From: SIG480 sp045586595
Lineage (GTDB): Bacteria > Bacillota > Clostridia > Oscillospirales > JAAYXM01
DNA length: 64,000 nucleotides
Assembly (NCBI GenBank): GCA_045586595.1
Contig: JAZNAQ010000022.1
Coordinates: forward strand, 1-64,000
Reading direction: 5' to 3'
This document shows, one piece after another, positions 34,308 to 43,021 of this stretch (the stretch's first letter is position 1; every line of letters begins with the position of its first letter). The notes under the pieces are model-generated. The model had not been told where the DNA came from. It was given only the letters and a program-made list of their open reading frames with translations, and made no database searches. Made by a program: the position numbers and the translations under genes.

Positions 34308-35688
34308 AGTTTTTGTCATGCTTATATCTTTTCATAAACAGCTCACTCTCTTCAACCGGAAGCGGTTTCGAATAATACCATCCCTGAACATAATCGCAGT
34401 CTGATTCTGATACAAGTTTGTTTTGTGCTTCGGTCTCAACACCCTCGCAAATCACCTTAATATTCAGATTGTGCGCAAGAGCGATAATGCCGGAGAAGAG
34501 GTCTCTTCCTTTTTTCGTATCCGTCTTAAGAAGAATATCGCGGTCGATTTTGACAACATCAATCGGATAATCGCAAAGATTAACAAGTGAAGTATATCCG
34601 CTTCCGAGGTCATCGAGATAGACATTAAAGCCGAGCGCCTTGCACTTTGCAACATTCTCCGTTGCCAGTTCCCTGTCTTTTTCCATCGCATCTTCGGTAA
34701 TCTCAATAACAAGCTTTGACTTGTCAAATTTATAGCTGTTTGCAATCTCTGTAAATCTGTCAATAAAATTCTCTTCTGAGAGCGTAATTCGCGTGAAGTT
34801 ACAGGAAATCATAATATCTTTACATTCTGTATCATTCCACTTTTCAAGCTGACGGCAGACAAGCTCAAACATATAAAAATCAAGTTTACTGATGAGGCCC
34901 ACCGTTTCCATGTTTTCTATATACATACTCGGTGGAAGTAACCCCTTGTCCACACTATTCCATCTTGAAAGAGCTTCGGCGGATACTATTTTTTTCGTTT
35001 TGTTGTCAACAACAAACTGCAGATACATCTTAAACTCGTTGTTTTCAAAGCCCTTGAGTATATTCTCTGTAATTTGTTTTTCTTGCTGAATCGAACTCAT
35101 AGAATTGGAATCGCAATATACAATCTGTTTTTCGGTACCAAAAATCCTGTTGCAGTTTTTTCTCAGATTAAAAAGCAAAAGCTCACAGTTTAAATCAGAT
35201 TCTGAAAGCGGATATACTGCTGCGTAGAACATAAGCTTTCGCCTTCTGTCTTCTGTCTTTCCAAAAGCATTGAGCGCACCCATAAGCTCATTCAGCCTTT
35301 TTTTGGCGTTCTCATCATCCGTCGCACGGAAAGCAAAAGCAAACCCGTTTTCGGTAATTCTTGCGGAGATTTCTTTTTCTTCTGTATGCTCCGTCAAAAC
35401 AGATGCGGCATACTTCAGCACATCCGTAAATGAATTTCCGTCGTGATACGGTCTTAAATAAGTGCTGTCCAAAATAATATACGCAACATGATACGTACTT
35501 CTCAGGATATCACCTATAGTGTACTTGAAATGATACTTAAAAAACTGCAGGTTCCCTATCCCTGTTTCAGTATCCGTCATTTTGCCTGCTTCTTTTTCTT
35601 TTTTTACTTGCCTTATTTTCACGAGCAAAACCGCTATCAAAACGAGCAAAACAGGAACAAGAACAAACCTTATCAAAATTTTATCCAT
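34306..35688 (-). CDS. EAL-domain c-di-GMP phosphodiesterase with degenerate GGDEF
   Basis: A 460-residue membrane protein: one N-terminal helix (about residues 4-24), a GGDEF-like region without a GGDEF motif, and a full EAL domain (about 205-455). EAL metal and catalytic residues are seen in SAEALSRW, the Asn of ISCNFTRI, VIEITEDAM, YLDDLGSGYTSL, VVKIDRDIL, CEGVETEAQ and YVQGWYYSKP, so hydrolysis of c-di-GMP to pGpG is expected. The ATG at 35688 has GAGGTGA at 8 nt, better than the GTG at 35700. It is expressed from a leader holding a c-di-GMP-I riboswitch. Confidence 0.9.
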   Translation of the reverse strand: MDKILIRFVLVPVLLVLIAVLLVKIRQVKKEKEAGKMTDTETGIGNLQFFKYHFKYTIGDILRSTYHVAYIILDSTYLRPYHDGNSFTDVLKYAASVLTEHTEEKEISARITENGFAFAFRATDDENAKKRLNELMGALNAFGKTEDRRRKLMFYAAVYPLSESDLNCELLLFNLRKNCNRIFGTEKQIVYCDSNSMSSIQQEKQITENILKGFENNEFKMYLQFVVDNKTKKIVSAEALSRWNSVDKGLLPPSMYIENMETVGLISKLDFYMFELVCRQLEKWNDTECKDIMISCNFTRITLSEENFIDRFTEIANSYKFDKSKLVIEITEDAMEKDRELATENVAKCKALGFNVYLDDLGSGYTSLVNLCDYPIDVVKIDRDILLKTDTKKGRDLFSGIIALAHNLNIKVICEGVETEAQNKLVSESDCDYVQGWYYSKPLPVEESELFMKRYKHDKN

Positions 35689-35761
35689 CGGACTGATCAC
35701 CTCTTTTACAGAACATCATATTCCTTTTTATTTATATAAGGTGTACCACAGACAACTGAAA

Positions 35762-35812
35762 ATAAAAAACTGCAACAATAAGAAGCCCTATTACGGGCCC
35801 TTATTATTGCAG
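35762..35812 (-). terminator. Riboswitch-controlled terminator
   Basis: On the minus strand CTGCAATAATAAG pairs with CTTATTGTTGCAG (one G-U) with an inner GCCC/GGGC, then TTTTTTATTTT. Its 5' arm overlaps the 3' end of the aptamer, so the two structures exclude each other. Confidence 0.88.
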
Positions 35813-35890
35813 CTGGACTGGCATAGTATAAAACCTTAGCCTCTTGGCTTTGCGTCGCCGACTTTCGCCGGTTTTGCCAAATGTTCAATT
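35800..35890 (-). promoter_or_regulatory. c-di-GMP-I (GEMM-I) riboswitch
   Basis: The minus strand holds the GEMM-I core: GGCAAAACC, a hairpin capped by GAAA (CCGGC-GAAA-GUCGG), then GACGCAAAGCC, a 4-nt linker and GGCUAA, then CUAUGCCAG with a short P3 (GC-bulged C-AG paired with CUGC). An outer AUUG/CAAU pairing can close P1. The CAAU strand is also part of the terminator, so ligand binding should favour read-through. The leader precedes the EAL phosphodiesterase gene, which gives a plausible feedback loop. Confidence 0.85.
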
Positions 35891-35896
35891 TTCACC

Positions 35897-35925
35897 AGTT
35901 TATCACACTAAAGCATTTTTGTCAA
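35897..35925 (-). promoter_or_regulatory. Promoter of the riboswitch-EAL unit
   Basis: TTGACA (35920-35925) and TAAACT (35897-35902) on the minus strand are 17 nt apart. Transcription would begin near 35890, just before the aptamer. Confidence 0.8.
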
Positions 35926-35931
35926 ACACTT

Positions 35932-38232
35932 TTAATCTTTTGCAAAAACCCAGAGTGTTTCGTTAACACGCTCTTCTTCGTCGTTTAACTTATATACGCT
36001 GAGAATAACAATTTCTCCGTTTACCCTCTTATAAGTAATTTTTGGAGTCTTACCTGCCATAAGCTGTTTTCTGATAGCGTCATAATTCAAGAAACTTGCC
36101 ATAGATCTGTGAAAATCGGGATGCACCATGTCACCCACATACGCTTCCAGTAGCTTTGAAAACTGTTCTTCATTTTCTTTATATCCCAGGTATGATGGCA
36201 TAAGGATTCTGTATGCTCTATTCGTATCAAGAGAAACACGGTAGATTCCGTTATAATGCTCTTTCAACACAGAAATCATAGTATCAATTTCGCGAATTCC
36301 TGTTTTAGTCTGAACATAGCTGATATCTTCTGTTTCAACCGTACTCTTGTTTTCTTTGTTCTGGTAATACTGAGCCTTTGCTTCATACATTCTTATCTCA
36401 GCTTCTCTTACCATCTCTTCAGTGTCAGTGTTCTGGGTTCTGTAAGATGTACCGATTGCAACATTATAATTCATCGGCTTGAGTCGCTCTACAAGGAGAG
36501 ATACCCCATTTTTAATCAAACTCGCATCGGTTTCTTTTGCGAAAACAAGGAACTCGTCGCCGCCCATACGGTATATGTTGTGCCCATAAAATACTTCTTT
36601 TAATGTATTTGCGATAAATATCAACATCTCATCGCCTTTGGCATGGCCGTATTTATTGTTTATGAGATGGAGCTCATTTACGTCAATGTAAACACAAGAA
36701 AAATCTCTCGGTTTTTCGTTGTCAAACTCGTATAAATCCCTCTTATAAACAACGCGGTTGAGCACGCCCGTGAGCGAGTCTGTTGTTGCTGCATGCTCTG
36801 TTCTGTTGAGATGCTTCTTGTTGTAGAGTGCAATAGAGAAGCAAACGGCAATATTCTCTGCAAGAAGTCTTGCAGCTCTGCTCCTTGCCGGATTTATTGT
36901 ACCGATAATGGTGATCTGATTATCCTTGCTTGTTACGGCAGCAAAAGAAGCTTCTCTTATGCCATGAACTTTTAAAAATTCAAAAAATCTCGGGTTAGTT
37001 TTTGAAAGATGCTCATTCGGAACAATGCGCATGACACTGACGGTTGATTCACTTGTCTTTCGAAGCTGCGCTGAATAATGCAAGAGCTCTTCAATAAAAT
37101 ATTTTCTGTTCTCGCCGACTAAAAGATTATTTTCGTCTGTCGGCAAAACATAATGATAATTTTCTCCGTCAGTATCAAAAAAATATGCCGACTTTGCCCT
37201 TGGAAATTCACAGATCTTACGGAGTGCTTCTGTTATATTATTCTGCTGCTGATTTATCTCGAGAAGAGTTTTTCTCACATGCGAAGCACAGATAGTTACA
37301 GCATTCCTCCGTCTTTCGTCAGCCATAACAATCAGCACATACAACACCATTACAACAGCCATCGCAAGGAAGGTGTAAACCAAAACACTTAATATGTTAT
37401 GCGTATCGGCAAAAACCTGTGACTCATATCGAGCAAGCATAATTCCCCAGTTAGAATCCTCTAACGTGGAGTAATGAACATACAAATCCTCTCCCGTAAG
37501 TATTGACTTGAACGAGGAGAATCCTTTATCAGATGTTTTTAACTCTTCATATGTATATCCGTCATTATACTTTCTGTTTTCAAATTGCGATAATTCGCCG
37601 GGAGTTTTGTTGATTGTATCAATAACAAACTTTCCGCTTTCTTTGTCGTACACAAAAAGCTGTGCATCAAGCTCTCTTGCCATTGTTACATACTTCTCAC
37701 CTATTGTTTCAAGCTTTATAACGCCGTACAACATGCCTACTGTCTTTTCGCCAACTTTAATCGGAACAGCGCTTCTTATAATCTCATAATCTTTTCGTGT
37801 AAGGTCAGAAACTCTACCGCTTATATATGCACCTTTACGGGCTTCTTCCTCAAAAGAAATTTTGCCGTTTAAATCCAGCGAGCCCGCTTTTGTAACAAAC
37901 GTATTATCCGGATTCAGAATGCCAATATTCGAGAACAAGCCTATTGGTTCAAATGACGCAAACATCCTGTCATAGTTTTCGCCGTCAGCATACAGCTTTG
38001 CAGCAAAATGCGCCATCGTAACAAGATTTTCTCTGTCAGATTTTATCTGCAGTGTCAAGTCGTCTTTAATCTGCTTTGTCTGAAGATGGAGCATTTCGTA
38101 TGCCTCATCTTCAGCCTTTGTATGCAACCAGCTGACCATAGATAAAAATATCGCGCACAACAAAACAACGGTTATAACCGTATAAACAATGTTATTTTGT
38201 CTCTGCTTTCTTTTCCCGTATGTTGCTGCCAT
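35932..38232 (-). CDS. Membrane diguanylate cyclase (dCache-GGDEF)
   Basis: A 766-residue receptor. A first helix (about residues 15-35) is followed by an extracellular dCache-like sensor (about 40-285), a second helix (about 286-308), a GAF-like region (about 320-475), a GGDEF domain with intact RMGGDEFLVF, and a C-terminal PAS-like part of about 125 residues (GIYRVSLDTNRAYRILMPS). The active-site motif is complete, so c-di-GMP synthesis is expected. The RxxD inhibitory site five residues upstream is absent. It has its own promoter and lies between the pel-cotH operon and the EAL gene. Confidence 0.9.
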   Translation of the reverse strand: MAATYGKRKQRQNNIVYTVITVVLLCAIFLSMVSWLHTKAEDEAYEMLHLQTKQIKDDLTLQIKSDRENLVTMAHFAAKLYADGENYDRMFASFEPIGLFSNIGILNPDNTFVTKAGSLDLNGKISFEEEARKGAYISGRVSDLTRKDYEIIRSAVPIKVGEKTVGMLYGVIKLETIGEKYVTMARELDAQLFVYDKESGKFVIDTINKTPGELSQFENRKYNDGYTYEELKTSDKGFSSFKSILTGEDLYVHYSTLEDSNWGIMLARYESQVFADTHNILSVLVYTFLAMAVVMVLYVLIVMADERRRNAVTICASHVRKTLLEINQQQNNITEALRKICEFPRAKSAYFFDTDGENYHYVLPTDENNLLVGENRKYFIEELLHYSAQLRKTSESTVSVMRIVPNEHLSKTNPRFFEFLKVHGIREASFAAVTSKDNQITIIGTINPARSRAARLLAENIAVCFSIALYNKKHLNRTEHAATTDSLTGVLNRVVYKRDLYEFDNEKPRDFSCVYIDVNELHLINNKYGHAKGDEMLIFIANTLKEVFYGHNIYRMGGDEFLVFAKETDASLIKNGVSLLVERLKPMNYNVAIGTSYRTQNTDTEEMVREAEIRMYEAKAQYYQNKENKSTVETEDISYVQTKTGIREIDTMISVLKEHYNGIYRVSLDTNRAYRILMPSYLGYKENEEQFSKLLEAYVGDMVHPDFHRSMASFLNYDAIRKQLMAGKTPKITYKRVNGEIVILSVYKLNDEEERVNETLWVFAKD

Positions 38233-38280
38233 TTTGAATATCTTCTTTCATAATTATATATGTATAGCTCTGTTTTTTAT

Positions 38281-38300
38281 ATTATACCACTAATTCTTAC
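38281..38300 (-). promoter_or_regulatory. Extended -10 promoter of the GGDEF gene
   Basis: TGGTATAAT on the minus strand (TATAAT at 38281-38286), an extended -10 without a good -35, about 50 nt before the start codon. Confidence 0.55.
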
Positions 38301-38399
38301 CTAAAACAACATAAATGTGTTTTAAAGTGCAAGTATTCTCCACAAAACGCATACACCGCACGGGTGTTTTCGCTTCCCATACGGCGTATTTTGAATAAT

Positions 38400-39071
38400 T
38401 TATCCGTGATATTCACCGTTGTACTGGATGAGAGTAACGTCCTCTACGCCCTCAACTGCGCGTATTTTCTCAAGGATGAAGGTGTCGTTGTTCTTGCAGT
38501 AAACCTCAACTGCCATTTCAACGACATCCTTTCTGACAGTTTTTGATTTTATGAAATACTTCATCTTACCAAACGCGCGAAGGATGTTGTCCCCTGCCTC
38601 GTCTGTAACGTAATGTATAACCGCTATGTAGATTCTGCCTTTAAGCTGATGCTTGTTGAATATTATGATAATCAATACCATAACTGCGGCAGCCACAAGC
38701 ACCAAAAGGTACATATTTGCACCTGAAGCAATGCCTGATGTTATTGCCCAGAACAGGTAAAGAAGGTCAAGCGGGTCTTTTACCGCAGTTCGGAAACGGA
38801 CAATTGAAAGCGCACCAACCATACCGAGCGATATTACGATGTTTGTACTTATGGCAAGAGTTATTACCGCGGTCATAATCGTCATACCAATAAGCGTTAC
38901 GGCAAAGCTTCTTGAATAAATAACACCTGTATAGAACTTCTGATAGGTCAGGTATATAACCGAGCCGATTATAATTGCGGTAACGAGTCCGAGCGCAATG
39001 TTTGTCAGACTCAGCCCGTCAAATGCGCCTGATTCAAGTATTGATTTTTTAATAACGTCTTGAATGCTCAT
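38400..39071 (-). CDS. DUF4956 membrane protein
   Basis: A 223-residue protein with about four transmembrane helices in the first 135 residues and a C-terminal cytoplasmic ferredoxin-like domain (VEMAVEVYCKNNDTFILEKI). The DUF4956 hallmark is MVGALSIVRFRTAVKDPLDL. The family often sits beside VTC-domain and CotH genes, as here, and its function is unknown. GGGGAG precedes the ATG. It is the last gene of the pel-cotH run. Confidence 0.88.
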   Translation of the reverse strand: MSIQDVIKKSILESGAFDGLSLTNIALGLVTAIIIGSVIYLTYQKFYTGVIYSRSFAVTLIGMTIMTAVITLAISTNIVISLGMVGALSIVRFRTAVKDPLDLLYLFWAITSGIASGANMYLLVLVAAAVMVLIIIIFNKHQLKGRIYIAVIHYVTDEAGDNILRAFGKMKYFIKSKTVRKDVVEMAVEVYCKNNDTFILEKIRAVEGVEDVTLIQYNGEYHG

Positions 39072-39085
39072 ATTTCTATCTCCCC

Positions 39086-39808
39086 TTAATTATCATACCA
39101 GTATTTTGTAAAAGCGTTCATATATTCGGTTTTCTCGTAGCAAAGAACATATTTTGATACCGCTGTGAACTCCGAACCTCTATCAGGCAGTATCTCGCGA
39201 ACACCCTGCGGAAGAAACTCCGTAAATTTCACTTCCATAACACATTTCCCCGGTTCAAGCACCGGAAGGGTCGGAAGGGTTGAATCAAATATATCAAAGC
39301 TCCCGACAGCCGCCCGAACATCCATATCAAAAGTTATTCTGACCGTACCCTCATCAGCAATCCACGGCTCACGATCATAGTCAACGGTCACCCTCGGGCG
39401 CATAACATTAGATACACACTCAAAATAAAACTCTCTTAAGAGGGGCTTATCACTCTGAAGCAGAAAATCATAATGTCCATCTAAAATTTTATAAACTTCA
39501 TCTCGTGAAAGGCTCGCCGCTTCTTTGAAAATGTAGCTTCCGTATTTTTTCTTTCGTTCTAATTTTATGCTTGAATCAGAGCAGTTGTATATGCGGATGC
39601 GGTATTTTTTTCGTTGAAGAAAACCACCCTCTTTTTCTTCATAAGCCGTATTGTAGTAATCGTCAAAATAAAGACTTCGTATCATATATCCGCCGTTTTT
39701 CGCGTGTTTATCAAGTTCGAGATACGGTGAAAGCCTTTTGCAGATTACCTCTTTTTGTGCAGTATCAATAAGATACTTCCACTCGTTTCTGTATCTCTCA
39801 GCCTTCAT
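39086..39808 (-). CDS. VTC-domain (polyphosphate polymerase-like) protein
   Basis: A 240-residue CYTH-superfamily tunnel protein related to yeast Vtc4. Basic and acidic tunnel residues are visible in YRNEWKYLID, RSLYFDDYYNTAYEEK, RKKYRIRIYN, IKLERKKKYG, RPRVTVDYDREPW and VMEVKFTEFLP. The ATG at 39808 lies in the last codons of cotH behind GGAGG. Vtc4 makes polyphosphate from ATP, but whether this bacterial relative does so, or modifies another product, is not known. Confidence 0.85.
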   Translation of the reverse strand: MKAERYRNEWKYLIDTAQKEVICKRLSPYLELDKHAKNGGYMIRSLYFDDYYNTAYEEKEGGFLQRKKYRIRIYNCSDSSIKLERKKKYGSYIFKEAASLSRDEVYKILDGHYDFLLQSDKPLLREFYFECVSNVMRPRVTVDYDREPWIADEGTVRITFDMDVRAAVGSFDIFDSTLPTLPVLEPGKCVMEVKFTEFLPQGVREILPDRGSEFTAVSKYVLCYEKTEYMNAFTKYWYDN

Positions 39809-41564
39809 ATATATCCTCCACGACGTTGCCGCGAGCATCTATATAGAAGCACTTCGTACCGTACTTTTTAGCACCGTCAACATAATAATAGTCAAAAGCT
39901 GTCTGAGTGTATCCGCTTTTGTTTGTTGCGGTTACCTTTATGAAGTACTGCCCCTGTGGAAGCATATTTATTTCGGTGATAGGAAGTGATACATCCTGCT
40001 TGTTAAGGATGAGATTGCTGAAATTAAAGTCCCTTGCGACCTGTATATCGTATGTGATTTGCTCGGCATCAAAGTCAAACGCGCTCTGGCTTGAAATGAT
40101 AAGTTTGTCACCATTCTTTCTCGGCACATCTATATAAAACGGCATAGGTTTTTCAAATGATGCCTTGTACAGTTTGTGGTTCAGTTCAATTTCCGAGGAC
40201 AAACCGTTCACAACCCTGTCATACTGCCCGGAGGTGAGCGGTATGTGGAGAATGTCAGGATAAGAATAAACATACGGTTTTACTATGGCCGCATATCTCT
40301 TTGCAATACTATCTACTTTCTCTTTTGACAGGTAGTTTGTTTTAAGGTCGCTTATTGCATCGTCAAGAGCCTTCCTAAATTTTTCGCTCTTGAGCGCTCT
40401 CTGAAACAGCACGTTACCCCAGTAGTTACTGACGCCCGTTTCCCACTCTGCATAAGAGACCCTGTTCTGCTCAGAATACTCTGTTTTATTCAGCATGCCG
40501 TCGTTATCCCATGATATAAAATACCATTTATCAAGGTTTAACGGGCTGTATATGTATACATTTCGGCTCTGCGTGTCGGCATTACCCGTAAGGATATGGA
40601 ATGCCATCCAATAGCTTAGGTTCTCGATGTCGAAATGCTTGTCGAGGATCTCTTCAATAGGCTTTGAAAAATCGTTTACATCCTCAAGCATTTTAATGAG
40701 CTTTTCGTGGTTATCGTTACCTTTTGTTTCTATGAGCTCTTCAAATGCCGCCTCGTTAAATGTCGGGTCCTCCTTCATTTTTATTACATCTTCGTATCTG
40801 TAAAACTCAAACACATTTATTTTATAAAGGTGTCCGTTTGCATCAAGGCCGTGCGCCTTCAGCGCTTTTTTGTTAAGCTGTTCAACAAAAGTATAGATGC
40901 CGTAATCGGTAAATTCGTTGTTTCCGCCGACAGTAGTATCCTTTACATACAGATGAACAAATTTCGTACGGAGTGCCATCATCTGCGGAACTCCGGCAAT
41001 AAGGTCATATGCCATCTTGTTGCGGAACCTGAGCCCCTCGTTGATGTGCTTATTCAAAGGAATAGAGGTATTCCCCATCCACATTCCTTTGTTGTCCTTA
41101 AGGCTTATCTTATAGTTTTTTACAGACTGACGGCTTGACGTCTGACCGCGGATCTGTATCGTGCAGTTTGGTGAAACCTGACCATAACCGAGTTTTCCGG
41201 GAAGCGGACCTGACTCATCGCCAATCTGCAAAAGTCCCTCAACCTTGTATCTTTCAACGCCCATATCCTCATAGTCGAATACGGAATATGTATTTATCTC
41301 GCTCCAGGTATGGTTTGTTTTTTCGCCTTCGTTGCCTCCTGAAACGGTAAGATACATTGTTACAACGTCTTCGGGTTTATCAACTGTATATAAATCCTTT
41401 TTATCGCGGAGCTTATATTTTTCATTGTATTCCAAATCAGGCACATAAACACTCTCAGGTGCTTGGGACTCCGTTTCTTCCTCCTGCGGCAAAAAGACAG
41501 CGCAGCCCGACAAAAGGATACTCAATATAGTCAGCAAAGAGATAATTTTTAATGTGTTTTTCAT
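39798..41564 (-). CDS. CotH-type kinase lipoprotein
   Basis: A 588-residue surface lipoprotein. The signal peptide ends in the lipobox LLSGC (Cys 21). The CotH kinase domain spans about residues 80-440, with DYGIYTFVEQLNKK, GHLYKINVFEFYRYED and YFISWDNDGMLNKTEYSEQN. A beta-rich C-terminal region (about 490-588) resembles a fibronectin or Ig fold. CotH proteins phosphorylate spore-coat proteins in Bacillus. Here the context is a Pel polysaccharide operon. It overlaps pelG by 4 nt and the VTC gene by 11 nt. Confidence 0.88.
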   Translation of the reverse strand: MKNTLKIISLLTILSILLSGCAVFLPQEEETESQAPESVYVPDLEYNEKYKLRDKKDLYTVDKPEDVVTMYLTVSGGNEGEKTNHTWSEINTYSVFDYEDMGVERYKVEGLLQIGDESGPLPGKLGYGQVSPNCTIQIRGQTSSRQSVKNYKISLKDNKGMWMGNTSIPLNKHINEGLRFRNKMAYDLIAGVPQMMALRTKFVHLYVKDTTVGGNNEFTDYGIYTFVEQLNKKALKAHGLDANGHLYKINVFEFYRYEDVIKMKEDPTFNEAAFEELIETKGNDNHEKLIKMLEDVNDFSKPIEEILDKHFDIENLSYWMAFHILTGNADTQSRNVYIYSPLNLDKWYFISWDNDGMLNKTEYSEQNRVSYAEWETGVSNYWGNVLFQRALKSEKFRKALDDAISDLKTNYLSKEKVDSIAKRYAAIVKPYVYSYPDILHIPLTSGQYDRVVNGLSSEIELNHKLYKASFEKPMPFYIDVPRKNGDKLIISSQSAFDFDAEQITYDIQVARDFNFSNLILNKQDVSLPITEINMLPQGQYFIKVTATNKSGYTQTAFDYYYVDGAKKYGTKCFYIDARGNVVEDIYEG

Positions 41565-43021
41565 TTCTTATCCGCCTCCAGCTTATCTTCAAGAAATACC
41601 TTCATTTTTCGGAACACTCCCGACTTGTCCTCATTCACAAGCGGTTGAACCGCAAGTATATAGTAAGGCAAGCGTTTTGTGAAATAATCAAGCCTTACAA
41701 TCGCCGTTATCACGAAAATCATCGATGCTATTAAAAACCCGAACCCGTAATAAACCTGTGGCAAAAACAGAGATATCACGGAAAGAACAACAGAGCCTGC
41801 CGCAAAAAGCCCCGTTGCAAAAAAAGCACCTTTATAGTCGGTAAAATACAAAAGCATAAGCATCGTCATATTTCCGATGGCGTAAAGCCCGTATCCTACG
41901 CACAGAGTTCTGAAATACCCTCTCATCATTTCGTTGAACCCGAGAGGCAAAATATCAAGCAAGAATCCGCCAGCCGCTATGAACAGCGCTGTACACAAAA
42001 GCTGTTTTATTGCAGTATAGAGCATTTCTGTTTTCAGTGTATCAAGCATTTCTTTTTCTGCCTGAAGAATATCTTTTACAGTGCCCTTATCGTTGTATAG
42101 GCTATAATGATTTCTATACTTCCCATAAAAATTAACCTCAACCGATACAACAAAGTTTACGGTTGTGATAAGCGTAGTCATAAAAGCAAGAAGTGCAGGA
42201 ACATCGTGTTCCGGAGCACCGTAGAAAAGCCCTTGCACCTTTATGCCTATATCAGAAAACCACATTATCACAAGGTGCGAAAACATTCCGATATTCACAA
42301 AAAAACCCGACAGTGCAAGATACAAATATTCATCTACCCATTCAAGGAAAACAAATGCGCCGACATCTGATTTTGGAAAATATTTGTGAAGAAGTACTAA
42401 ATTCCATATGACCATAACGCCATATCCTACTGTTATGGAAAGAAGAAGCATTTCTATTACATATGTTTTAAAAGCAAACGTCAAAACAAAACCGAGAACA
42501 AATATCACAAGTATCGCAACAAAATACGAAAGAAAGATTCCTCTATAATCCTTTATGGCTGTGAGATAGCTCATGGCATTCCATACTACTATCATCTCGT
42601 TGAAGAATATAAACATAAGCGCACAGCATAAAAGGTTTGCGCCCGAGAATGCAAGAAACGCCGTCCACAGTACGCTTCCAATTGTCATCATGAGCGCACT
42701 GCTTCCCCAGAACGACGGAAGCACTGCACTCTTTTTTTCTTCATAGAGCATATCTGCGGTAAATCTGGTTATTGTCATTGAGAAGAAGGACGTAACAATA
42801 ATTGACGCGAGTAGCGTATAGGTTATCATGCATATAAGAAGTTCTCTCGACTGGGTTTCTATCCCTGCCCTTTTGCACAAAAACATTATGCCGAGCAACA
42901 GAATAACACCAAGAAGCATTGGTCCTGAACAAATAACTGTAGCATAACCGTATGCCTTAGCCGAATTGAGTATTCCCTTTTTTTGAAAGAGCTTCTTAAG
43001 TTCAAACCCTATGCCTGCCAA
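41561..43021 (-). CDS. pelG: Pel exopolysaccharide transporter PelG
   Basis: A 486-residue membrane protein with about 12 helices. PelG marks include GIGFELKKLFQKKG, a cytoplasmic segment LYNDKGTVKDILQAEKEML and many paired helices of the MOP flippase type. In Pel systems PelG forms the inner-membrane complex with PelD, PelE and PelF. The start codon is TTG, behind AAGGAGGT, and overlaps the end of pelF. Confidence 0.93.
   Translation of the reverse strand: MAGIGFELKKLFQKKGILNSAKAYGYATVICSGPMLLGVILLLGIMFLCKRAGIETQSRELLICMITYTLLASIIVTSFFSMTITRFTADMLYEEKKSAVLPSFWGSSALMMTIGSVLWTAFLAFSGANLLCCALMFIFFNEMIVVWNAMSYLTAIKDYRGIFLSYFVAILVIFVLGFVLTFAFKTYVIEMLLLSITVGYGVMVIWNLVLLHKYFPKSDVGAFVFLEWVDEYLYLALSGFFVNIGMFSHLVIMWFSDIGIKVQGLFYGAPEHDVPALLAFMTTLITTVNFVVSVEVNFYGKYRNHYSLYNDKGTVKDILQAEKEMLDTLKTEMLYTAIKQLLCTALFIAAGGFLLDILPLGFNEMMRGYFRTLCVGYGLYAIGNMTMLMLLYFTDYKGAFFATGLFAAGSVVLSVISLFLPQVYYGFGFLIASMIFVITAIVRLDYFTKRLPYYILAVQPLVNEDKSGVFRKMKVFLEDKLEADKK

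Noticed and set aside
35706..35888. A 60-residue minus-strand frame in front of the EAL gene
   Set aside because: It lies entirely in the c-di-GMP riboswitch and its terminator and has no ribosome binding site.
38300..38399. A riboswitch or strong terminator after the DUF4956 gene
   Set aside because: Only a 5-bp hairpin around CACC/GGTG is visible, with no convincing T tract and no aptamer motif.
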